Positions 1 through 7,600 of a stretch of DNA of 9,529 nt are shown in pieces. Both the position numbers and the translations under genes were made by a program. Every line of letters begins with the position of its first letter. Within the stretch, counting starts at the first letter, position 1. Source of the stretch: an uncultured Planctomycetaceae bacterium (GTDB lineage Bacteria; Planctomycetota; Planctomycetia; Pirellulales; UBA1268); NCBI GenBank assembly GCA_937900985.1, contig CALCGM010000477.1, forward strand, positions 1-9,529, in the 5' to 3' direction. The notes beneath the pieces are model-generated. The model ran no database searches and was not told where the DNA came from. It saw only the letters and a program-made list of their open reading frames with translations.

Positions 1-68
1 TCTTTCAGGCTCGCTGCTTGGTTTGTGGCATCGGCGGACGGGTTTGGGCTGCGACGGCGGATCTTCGG

Positions 69-92
69 CCTGTGTGTTTGACAGGTTTTTTT
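69..92 (+). terminator. Possible weak intrinsic terminator of an upstream gene
   Basis: A 5-bp perfect stem (CCTGT at 69-73 with ACAGG at 81-85, 7-nt loop) is followed at once by seven T residues (86-92). This is the form of a Rho-independent terminator, but the stem is short, so it would be weak. It may end a gene lying left of the window. It overlaps the -35 element of the promoter candidate at 78-107. Seen directly; function inferred. Confidence 0.35.
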
Positions 93-107
93 CACCGGAT
101 GTAGCAT
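78..107 (+). promoter_or_regulatory. Candidate sigma70-type promoter for hppA
   Basis: A perfect TTGACA (78-83) is separated by 18 bp from TAGCAT (102-107), a 4/6 match to the -10 consensus. Transcription would start near 114, leaving a leader of about 90 nt before the hppA start. The -10 is mediocre and the -35 lies within the possible terminator stem, so this is only a candidate. No other promoter-like pair stands out between 1 and 201. Confidence 0.35.
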
Positions 108-187
108 TCGCCATTCGCTTGAAAGGGGGAGCGATGGGGGCCTGCGGATCCTCTTCCTTTCTGTCGCCAGACCCACGTTGCCTTTCC

Positions 188-194
188 AGGGGAG
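188..194 (+). promoter_or_regulatory. Ribosome binding site deciding the hppA start
   Basis: AGGGGAG lies 7 nt before the GTG at 202 and 16 nt before the in-frame ATG at 211. The spacing favours GTG 202. It lies downstream of the earlier in-frame TTG at 178, which therefore is an unlikely start. Confidence 0.55.
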
Positions 195-201
195 TGCTGC
201 T

Positions 202-2952
202 GTGACATCCATGTGTCGTGTTGAGGCGTCGACGACGCCGGGGCTGCGGGGGAGGTGGCGAGTGTTTTTGGTGGTGGGGCTCGCCGCATTTCTGCTGCTG
301 GGCGGCGGCCACGTCGCTCGCAGTCAGGACGCCGAGCCAGCGGCACAGCCGACCGTCGAGGCGTCGGCAGGCGCCGACGCACCGGACGCGACGCTGGATG
401 AATCCAGCACGTCAACGACCGCTGCGGAACCGGTGGCCCCTGACACAGAATCGACCGACTCCTCTGAATCACCGTCGGGAGCCTCCGAGGCGGGGGCCGA
501 GGCGGCCGACGTGCACGGAGCCGTCTCGCTGATGAGCGTCTACGGGCTGTGGTGGCTTGTCGGTGTTGGCGGAGCGGTGTTTGCCCTCTGGCAGGCCCTG
601 CAGTTTTTTCGCTGGATGGAGGCGCAGCCGGGAGGAACGGAGAAGAACGAGGAGATCGCCGGCTATGTCCGCACCGGTGCCGACGCCTATCTGCGTCAGC
701 AGTACAAGGTCGTGGCGGTGTTTTTTGCGGTGATCTTTGTCTTGCTGCTGGTGATGGCCTTTGGTCTCAACGTGCAGAGCGGCTGGGTTCCCTTCGCCTT
801 TCTCTCGGGAGGGCTCTTCTCTGGGCTTGCCGGATGGTTTGGCATGAAGACCGCCACGCTCGCCAGCAACCGCACCGCGGCGGGGGCCGAGAAGAGCCTC
901 AACGAAGGCCTGCAGGTTGCCTTTCGCTCGGGCGCCGTGATGGGCCTGACAGTGGTCGGCCTAGGGCTGCTCGACATCATGATCTGGTTTTTTGTGCTGT
1001 ATTGGCTGGTGCCGCTGTTTGCGGCCCCGCTGTCGCTCGAAGAGATCACGGTCACCATGCTCTGCTTCGGCATGGGGGCGAGCTCGCAGGCGCTCTTTGC
1101 CCGCGTGGGCGGTGGCATCTTCACGAAGGCTGCCGACGTCGGAGCCGACCTCGTGGGGAAGGTGGAGCAGAACATTCCTGAAGACGATGCCCGGAATCCG
1201 GCCACCATCGCTGACAACGTCGGCGACAATGTCGGTGACGTGGCAGGCATGGGGGCCGACCTCTACGAGAGCTACTGCGGCAGCATTCTGGCAACCGCGG
1301 CGCTCGGCGTTGCGGCCTTCCAGGTGGAGGGAACCCGCTGGCAGATGGCAGCCCTCTTCCTGCCGATGATGATTGCGGCGGTCGGCATCGCGCTGTCGGT
1401 CTGGGGGATCTGGCAGGTTCGCACGCAGGAGGATTCCTCCCAGAAAACCCTGCTCGCGGCGCTCGCCAAGGGGATCAACCTCTCCACCTTGGCGATTGTG
1501 GCCGCCGCGTTTGTGCTGACCTACCTGCTGCTCACCTGGGACCACATCGGGGTGGCCATCAGTGTGATCGTGGGCCTGGTTGCCGGCTGGCTGATCGGCA
1601 AATGGACCGAGTATTCGACGAGCAACGAGTTTGCTCCCACGAGGGAACTTGCTGATCAGGCGCTGACCGGGCCTGCGACGATCATCATCGGCGGTGTGGC
1701 CGAAGGCATGATGAGCGTCTGGGCGCCGGTGCTGATCACCGGCGCGGCCACGCTGCTCTCCTTCGGCTTCGCCAACGGCTTCAGCTTTGCGGATCCCGAG
1801 TCGTTCGCCCTGGGCCTCTACGGCGTGGGCATTGCCGCTGTCGGCATGCTCTCCACGCTCGGGATCACGCTCGCCACCGATGCCTATGGCCCGATTGCCG
1901 ACAACGCGGGCGGAAACGCCCAGATGGCCGGCATGCCTGAGATCGTCCGCGAGCGGACCGATGCCCTCGACGCTCTGGGCAACACCACGGCAGCCACCGG
2001 CAAGGGCTTTGCGATCGGCTCCGCGGCGTTGACGGCCTTGGCGCTGCTGGCGGCCTACGTTGAGGAGGTTCGCATCGGCTTTGAACGCTGGGGGCAGGCG
2101 ATTGTCGAAACGGCCGACGGCGAGGCGATTGCCCCTGGCACCTGGGTCAAGGTGGGCGGCGACGTGGTGATGCAGGCCGGAGCGACGCCCGCCTCGAATG
2201 AGGCCTGGCTGGTCCTCAGCGAGAAGGGCATCGCGGGCTATGCCAACGCCGCCGAGCGTGCACCGATTGCATCGCTGGCCGACGGCGGTCAGGTGGAGAA
2301 GCTCCAGGCATCCGGGGAGATCGTCAAGGTCACCGATGCCCGCATGGCCGACTTCATGCGGTTCTACGACGTCACCCTGATGAACCCCAAGGTGCTCGTT
2401 GGGCTCTTCATCGGGGCGATGAGCACGTTTGTCTTCTGCGCGCTGACGATGAAGGCGGTGGGGCGTGCGGCCAAGGGCATGGTGGAGGAAGTGCGGCGGC
2501 AGTTCCGGGAGAAGCCGGGCATCATGGAGGGCACGGAAAAGCCCGACTATGCCGCTCCGGTGGCGATCAGTACGAAGGCAGCCCAGAAAGAGATGGTGCT
2601 GCCCTCGCTGCTCGCGCTGCTCACGCCCGTCGTCACGGGGCTGCTGCTGGGGGTTGGGGGTGTCATGGGGCTGCTGGTCGGTGGCCTGACGAGCGGTTTC
2701 TGCGTGGCCGTGTTCATGGCCAACGCAGGTGGTGCCTGGGACAACGCCAAGAAACATATCGAGAGCGGTGTGCACGGCGGCAAGGGGACTGACGCCCACA
2801 AGGCCGCCGTGGTGGGCGACACGGTGGGCGACCCCTTCAAAGACACCAGCGGCCCCAGCCTCAACATCCTGGTCAAGCTGATGAGCATGGTCAGCGTGGT
2901 GGCGGCAGGCCTGGTCGTGCGGTTTAGCCTGGAAGCCTTCGGTGTCTTCTGA
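202..2952 (+). CDS. hppA: Membrane-bound ion-translocating pyrophosphatase, K+-dependent type
   Basis: This integral membrane enzyme hydrolyses pyrophosphate and pumps H+ and/or Na+ out of the cytoplasm. With the GTG start at 202 (RBS at 188-194) it has 916 residues, versus roughly 650-800 usual for the family. Residues 1 to about 40 look like a signal peptide (GRWR, then a hydrophobic core), followed to about residue 107 by an Ala/Ser/Thr/Glu-rich stretch; the polytopic core begins after that. Pyrophosphate and Mg2+ ligands are intact: DVGADLVGKVE (D312, D316, K320, E322), the D338/D342/D346 series in DNVGDNVGD, and GDTVGDPFKDT (D873, D877, K880). Gate residues D353 and E356 (ADLYE) and K892 (NILVK) are present. 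GNTTAATGKG, with Ala597 and Gly600, is the signature of K+-dependent enzymes; K+-independent ones have Lys and Thr there. About 90 extra residues sit at roughly 627-714, in the loop after the GNTT helix. The ion pumped cannot be settled by eye: H+, Na+ or both are possible. tgt follows directly. Confidence 0.96.
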   Translation: MTSMCRVEASTTPGLRGRWRVFLVVGLAAFLLLGGGHVARSQDAEPAAQPTVEASAGADAPDATLDESSTSTTAAEPVAPDTESTDSSESPSGASEAGAEAADVHGAVSLMSVYGLWWLVGVGGAVFALWQALQFFRWMEAQPGGTEKNEEIAGYVRTGADAYLRQQYKVVAVFFAVIFVLLLVMAFGLNVQSGWVPFAFLSGGLFSGLAGWFGMKTATLASNRTAAGAEKSLNEGLQVAFRSGAVMGLTVVGLGLLDIMIWFFVLYWLVPLFAAPLSLEEITVTMLCFGMGASSQALFARVGGGIFTKAADVGADLVGKVEQNIPEDDARNPATIADNVGDNVGDVAGMGADLYESYCGSILATAALGVAAFQVEGTRWQMAALFLPMMIAAVGIALSVWGIWQVRTQEDSSQKTLLAALAKGINLSTLAIVAAAFVLTYLLLTWDHIGVAISVIVGLVAGWLIGKWTEYSTSNEFAPTRELADQALTGPATIIIGGVAEGMMSVWAPVLITGAATLLSFGFANGFSFADPESFALGLYGVGIAAVGMLSTLGITLATDAYGPIADNAGGNAQMAGMPEIVRERTDALDALGNTTAATGKGFAIGSAALTALALLAAYVEEVRIGFERWGQAIVETADGEAIAPGTWVKVGGDVVMQAGATPASNEAWLVLSEKGIAGYANAAERAPIASLADGGQVEKLQASGEIVKVTDARMADFMRFYDVTLMNPKVLVGLFIGAMSTFVFCALTMKAVGRAAKGMVEEVRRQFREKPGIMEGTEKPDYAAPVAISTKAAQKEMVLPSLLALLTPVVTGLLLGVGGVMGLLVGGLTSGFCVAVFMANAGGAWDNAKKHIESGVHGGKGTDAHKAAVVGDTVGDPFKDTSGPSLNILVKLMSMVSVVAAGLVVRFSLEAFGVF

Positions 2953-2983
2953 ACTGGGGGCGGCCGCCGCAGAGCCGTCGGAC

Positions 2984-4117
2984 ATGCCCCGCGGGCCGAT
3001 GCGACAGGGGTTTGGGTTTGCCGTTGAGGCGGCCGTGCCCGGCGGGCCGCGGGCCGGTCGGCTGGCAACGCCCCACGGCACCGTGCAAACGCCCCTGTTT
3101 ATGCCGGTGGGCACGCTCGCCAGCGTCAAGGGCGTAGACGTGGGCCGGCTGGCCGATACGGGCGCAGGCGTCGTGCTCGGCAACACCTACCACCTCCATC
3201 TGCGGCCTGGGGAAGAGGTGGTGCAGGCTGCTGGGGGGCTGGCGGCGTTTATGGGCTGGCCTGGGGCAACGCTGACGGATTCGGGCGGGTTTCAGATCTT
3301 CAGCCTGGCCGATCAGGTGCAGATCACAGACGCCGGGGCATCGTTTCGCTCGCACATCGATGGGGCGGCGGTCCGGCTGACGCCCGAAGACTCGATGCGG
3401 ATTCAGCAGAGCCTTGGGGCTGACATCGCGATGCAGCTCGACGATGTGGTCGGGCTGCCTGCCGAGCCGGCCCGCGTGGAGGAGGCGATGCGGCGGTCCC
3501 TGGCCTGGGCCGAGCGGTGCCTCGCGGCCCACTCGCGGCCCGATCAGGCCCTCTTCGGCATCGTCCAGGGGGGGCTCGACCCGCAGCTGCGACGGGTAAG
3601 TGCGGAGGCCCTCGCCGGCATGCCGTTTGACGGCCTCGCGGTGGGAGGGCTCTCGGTGGGCGAGGGAGCGGAGGCGATGCGGACCACCCTTGCCGCTACC
3701 ATGCCGCACATGCCCGTCGATCGCCCCCGATACCTGATGGGCGTGGGCCGGCCGATCGATCTGATCGACGGGGTGGCCGCCGGGATCGACATGTTCGACT
3801 GCGTGCTGCCCACGCGGTGCGGTCGCACGGCACTGGCCTTCACCTTTGCCGGGGTGCTCAAAATGCGGCATGCCCGGCTGCGAGACGACCTGCGGCCCAT
3901 CGAAGAGGGCTGCCCCTGTCCGGCATGCCGCCACAGCCGCAGCTACCTGCGGCATCTCTTCTTGGCGGGAGAGATGCTCGGGCCCATTCTGGTGTCGCTG
4001 CACAACCTCACCATGTATGCCAGGCTGATGCAGCAGCTCCGGGAAGCGATCCTCTGCGGGGCTTTTGAGGCGGTGGCGGCGGGGCTACGGCAGCAGATCG
4101 ACGGCGACGCCGACTGA
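2984..4117 (+). CDS. tgt: tRNA-guanine(34) transglycosylase (queuosine pathway)
   Basis: Cytoplasmic TIM-barrel enzyme that swaps guanine-34 of GUN-anticodon tRNAs for preQ1 (or queuine). Similarity to known Tgt runs the full length: LTDSGGFQ with the catalytic Asp (codon 3278), the substrate-binding Gln in GIVQGG, GGLSVGE, PRYLMGVG, and IDMFDCVLPTR with the nucleophile Asp (codon 3797). The zinc site is complete: CxCxxC (codons 3911, 3917, 3926) plus His (codon 4001). The base-recognition motif reads LDDVV (3437-3451), where E. coli and Zymomonas have FDEC, and so resembles eukaryotic QTRT1. The start is uncertain. ATG 2984 is chosen because it gives a family-like N-terminus and a 31-nt gap after hppA. 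ATG 2999 begins right at the conserved part. GTG 2942 would overlap hppA by 11 nt and has a plausible GGAAG 6 nt upstream, but adds only an Ala-rich tail. Followed by yajC-secDF, a classic neighbourhood. Confidence 0.95.
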   Translation: MPRGPMRQGFGFAVEAAVPGGPRAGRLATPHGTVQTPLFMPVGTLASVKGVDVGRLADTGAGVVLGNTYHLHLRPGEEVVQAAGGLAAFMGWPGATLTDSGGFQIFSLADQVQITDAGASFRSHIDGAAVRLTPEDSMRIQQSLGADIAMQLDDVVGLPAEPARVEEAMRRSLAWAERCLAAHSRPDQALFGIVQGGLDPQLRRVSAEALAGMPFDGLAVGGLSVGEGAEAMRTTLAATMPHMPVDRPRYLMGVGRPIDLIDGVAAGIDMFDCVLPTRCGRTALAFTFAGVLKMRHARLRDDLRPIEEGCPCPACRHSRSYLRHLFLAGEMLGPILVSLHNLTMYARLMQQLREAILCGAFEAVAAGLRQQIDGDAD

Positions 4118-4146
4118 ACTGTGGGCCGGGGCGGAATGGCACGGGC

Positions 4147-4176
4147 TTGTCCACTGCCGATGGCGGTTCGTATGAT
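4147..4176 (+). promoter_or_regulatory. Candidate sigma70-type promoter for yajC-secDF
   Basis: TTGTCC (4147-4152; 4/6 match) and TATGAT (4171-4176; 5/6 match) are spaced by 18 bp, in the 151-nt gap between tgt and yajC. Transcription would begin near 4183, giving a leader of about 85 nt that contains the hairpin at 4195-4226. This would let yajC-secDF be transcribed apart from hppA-tgt. Sequence match only; in GC-rich genomes such matches are suggestive rather than proof. Confidence 0.42.
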
Positions 4177-4194
4177 CCCTGCTTCTCTTGCGGA

Positions 4195-4226
4195 GGAGTC
4201 TGCACCCGTGCGGGTGCGTCGACTCC
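4195..4226 (+). other. Strong stem-loop in the leader upstream of yajC
   Basis: The inner arm GCACCCG (4202-4208) is perfectly repeated in inverse as CGGGTGC (4211-4217), forming six pairs around a GTGC loop. An outer arm GGAGTC (4195-4200) pairs with GACTCC (4221-4226) across a small asymmetric bulge. No T-run follows, so it is a poor intrinsic terminator. It begins about a dozen bases after the inferred transcription start, which suits a leader element affecting stability, pausing or translation. It resembles no riboswitch class I know. The structure is seen; a role is inferred. Confidence 0.5.
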
Positions 4227-4268
4227 GCGTTGTCTCACTGCCCTCTGACGCCAGGAAACCACGATCCC

Positions 4269-4649
4269 GTGACTTTTACGTTCCTGCCGTGGCTGGCTCT
4301 GCTGGCTCAAGCTGCCCAAGGGCAGCCGCCCGAGTCGGTGGCCCTGCTGGTGCAGTATCTGCCGTTGGTGGCCATTGTTTTTCTGGCCTGGATGCTGCTC
4401 TACCGTCCTGAGCGGCAGCGACAGCAGGCTCAGCAGCAGCTGCGAGACAACCTCAAGCGGAACGACCGGGTGGTCACGGCTGGTGGTCTCTACGGGACGG
4501 TGGCGTCGGTCGATCGCGAGGGCGATCGCGTGACACTCAAAGTTGACGAATCGAACAACATCAAGCTCGACGTGACTCTCGGCAGCGTGCTTCGCGTGCT
4601 GAATGACACGAATTCTGGAGCATCGCAGGGAACGGAAGGAGCCGGTTGA
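4269..4649 (+). CDS. yajC: Sec translocon accessory subunit YajC
   Basis: Small single-span inner membrane protein of the SecD-SecF-YajC complex, which associates with SecYEG. From GTG 4269 it has 126 residues (E. coli YajC has 110). A short N-terminal segment is followed by one membrane helix (about residues 27-46, with LVQYLPLVAIVF), then the family hallmark RPERQRQQ, and the conserved cytoplasmic domain with RNDRVVTAGGLYGTV. The Ser/Gly-rich tail is not conserved. The reading frame stays open upstream to a TTG at 4188, but that part runs through the leader hairpin and has no YajC similarity, so GTG 4269 is preferred. An AGGA at 4253-4256 lies 12 nt before it, rather far. The stop is 3 nt before the secDF ATG, so the two are surely co-transcribed. 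tgt upstream matches the order in E. coli and many other bacteria. Confidence 0.9.
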   Translation: MTFTFLPWLALLAQAAQGQPPESVALLVQYLPLVAIVFLAWMLLYRPERQRQQAQQQLRDNLKRNDRVVTAGGLYGTVASVDREGDRVTLKVDESNNIKLDVTLGSVLRVLNDTNSGASQGTEGAG

Positions 4650-4652
4650 CCG

Positions 4653-7600
4653 ATGGCAGCAAACCATCTTCTCGGAGGCTGCGTGGGAATCCTTGGACAG
4701 GCGGCGGCTGATCCGCAGGCCTGGTACACCGAAGGCTGGGTGCTGTGGCTGCTTGCGGCGGCCTGCATCGTTGGGCCGAGCGTTGTGGCCTACCTGATCT
4801 CAGGGGGGCTCCGCGCGAAGGACATGTGGGGCCGCATGGCGGTCGTGCTGACCGCGCTGACCTGCGGGATCGTGATCGTGGCCTCCGGCTGGCCGCCGCG
4901 GCTGGGCATCGACCTCAAGGGCGGCGTGATCCTCGTCTACGAGGTGGATGCAGCCAAGCGAGTCAGTGAGCAGGCCGACGATGCTGCTCGGCGGATCGAA
5001 GAGGTCATCAATCGGGAGGAAGGCCTCACCGGTGTTGCATCCCGCACGGCGGACGGCCTGGTTGCCGTGCGGCTGGAGACGGCGGACGCCTCCGCGGTCG
5101 ATCGATTTACCGCGGCGATGGATGCGGTCGACTTTGGTGAGGTGCGGGTGGAGCTCGCCAGCCGTGAGGAAACGGCCGAGGCGGTCACGCTCAGCTACAG
5201 CGTGGCTGGTGGAGCTCAGCCGGTGGATATGGACAAGCTCGTGGCGGCAGTCAGTCGCCGGGTGAATCCGGGCGGTCAGAAGGAGGTCACGGTTCGCCAG
5301 TATGGGCTGGATCAGCTCGAGGTGATCGTGCCCGATGTCGATCAGGCGGAGGTCGATCTAATCAAGCGGATCGTCTCAAGCGCCGGCGTGCTCGAGTTTC
5401 GGATCACCGCCAACGTCTCCGATCCGCGGCATCGCCGCGTCATCGAGCTGGCCAACAGGTCTCCCGGCACGATGGTGACCGAGGAAGGCCGCCAGATCGG
5501 TCGTTGGGTGGAGCTCGACACCTCGAAGATCGGCGCGGGCGAGGAGAGCGGGCTGGTCACGCGGGCGGCGGCCGACGGCCGCACCGAGGTGCTCGTCGTG
5601 CTCGATCGGTTCAACGTGACCGGCGGCTACCTGACGCGGGCCTTGTCTAGCTACGACCAGAACCTGCAGCCATGCGTCAACTTCTCGTTCAACTCGGCCG
5701 GTTCGTCGTTGTTCGGCACGCTCACGGGGCAGAACCTGCCGGATCCGGCCAATCGGCTCACCAGCCGCCTGGGCATCGTGCTCGACGACGTGCTGCTTTC
5801 GGCCCCCACGATCCAGACGGCGATCTCTGGTGATGGCCAGATTACGGGGAGCTTCAAGCAGGCCGACGTGGACTTCCTCGTTGGGGTGCTCAACGCCGGA
5901 AGCCTGCCGGCAGCCCTCTCCAGCGAGCCTGTCAGCGAGCAGAAGATCAGCCCTCAGCTCGGTGCCGACACGATCCGTTCCGGCAGTCGGGCGATGCTCT
6001 TTGCGCTGGTTGCGGTGCTGATCTTCATGCTGGCCTACTACCGCTTCATGGGCCTTGTGGCAGACCTCGCCGTGCTGCTCAACGTGGTGCTCGTGGTCGC
6101 GGTCATGATCAGCATCAAGGCAGCCTTCACGCTCGCTGGCCTCGCTGGCCTGGTGCTTTCGGTCGGCATGGCTGTCGATGCCAACGTGCTGATTTACGAA
6201 CGGATGCGGGAAGAGCTGGACCGCGGCGCAGCGATGCGGATGGCGATTCGCAACGGCTTCCAGCGGGCGTTTTCCACAATCGTCGACTCCAACCTGACGA
6301 CGCTGATCACCGGTGTCGTGCTGTATGCGATCGGCACGGATCAGCTGAAGGGGTTTGCCGTCACGCTCGTGCTCGGCCTGACGCTCAACCTCTTTACAGC
6401 GGTGTTCTGTTCGCGTGTCGTCTTCGATCTGGCTGAGCGGAATCGCTGGATGACGAAGCTCTCGATGTCGCGGCTCTTTGGGAAGACGGACATCGGATTC
6501 GTGGCCTTCATGCGTCCGGCCGTGATTGCCGCGGTGGCCTTCCTGCTCGTCGGTGGCGCCGCCGTGTTTTACCGGGGGCAGGGGCTGCTCGACATCGACT
6601 TCACCGGCGGCACGAGTGTGCAGCTGGCGTTTAAGGACGGCGAAGGGCTCGACGTGGCGGAGGTGCGGCAGTCGGTGGCCTCGCTGCCTGATGTTGCGGT
6701 CAGTTCGATGACCTCAACCGACTCCGGCAGCGGCACCCGCTACAAGATCGACACCTCGGAGAAGGATGCGGAGCTTGTCGAAACCACCCTGCAAGACGCC
6801 TTCCCCGGCAAACTGGCCACCTACTCGATGGCGTTTGGTGAGGTGACCTCGCTGGAGGCAAGCTCGCTCGCCCCAGGTGCGTCTGACGAGTTGGGGGATG
6901 GTGAGGAGTCTGCTGAGGCAGACGAGGCGACGCCGCCGCCGGCCGGCCTCACCACCCGGGTCGTGCTGGACTTCCCGCAGCGGATCAACCGTCCTGCCCT
7001 CGAAGAGGTGCTGGCGCGGGCGTTGGCGGCTGAAGGGGCCAGCGACGCGGGCTATCAGCTTGACGCTGGCGAGCCCGGTTCCGGGGCCAGCGGGGTGCGT
7101 GCCAAGCCGTATCGGGAGTGGACGCTGACGACCTCACTGGATGTCGATGGCACCCGTGGGGTTGCCGAGCAGATGGCAGCAGAACTCGCCGAAACCCCGG
7201 TGTATCTCTCTGCCAATCGCATCGGTGGCAAGGTGGCCGGCAACACGCAGGTCACGGCAGGGTATGCCCTCGTGGCAAGCCTGATCTGCATCGTGCTCTA
7301 CGTCTGGTTGCGGTTTCAGAACGTCGCCTTTGGCCTCGCGGCCGTGGTCGCCTTGGCGCACGACGTGCTGGTGACGGTGTCGTGTCTGGCGTTGAGCACG
7401 TTCGTGGCACCGTTCCTGGGATGGGCATTGGTCGACGACTTCAAGATCAGCCTCGACGTGATCGCAGCGCTGCTGACGATTGTGGGCTTCTCGATCAACG
7501 ACACGATCGTGATCTTCGACCGGTTGCGAGAGATTCGCGGGAAGAGCCCGTTTGTGACTCCTGAGATGGTCGACCGGGCCCTCAATCAGACTCTCAGCCG

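Noticed and set aside
178..201. Upstream TTG start for hppA
   Set aside because: It would place the good ribosome binding site (188-194) within the coding region; GTG 202 has ideal spacing.
23..205. 60-codon plus-strand open frame before hppA
   Set aside because: It spans the promoter and terminator candidates, has no visible ribosome binding site, and resembles nothing known.
961..3186. Very long open frame (741 codons) on the minus strand opposite hppA and the start of tgt
   Set aside because: It lies opposite a clearly conserved gene; long antisense frames are common in GC-rich coding DNA. Its product is Arg/His/Gly/Pro-rich, shows no recognisable domain, and has no fitting start signal.
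2924..4003. Minus-strand open frame of 359 codons opposite tgt
   Set aside because: Same cause: an antisense shadow of a well-conserved gene, with a low-complexity Arg/His/Pro-rich product.
4188..4268. In-frame upstream extension of yajC to TTG 4188
   Set aside because: It would translate the leader hairpin, and the 27 added residues (Cys/His/Pro-containing) have no counterpart in YajC proteins.
6131..6150. Short tandem repeat CTCGCTGGC twice within secDF
   Set aside because: It encodes LAGLAG in the conserved helix before VDANV, where E. coli SecD has a similar PGIAGI; ordinary coding sequence.
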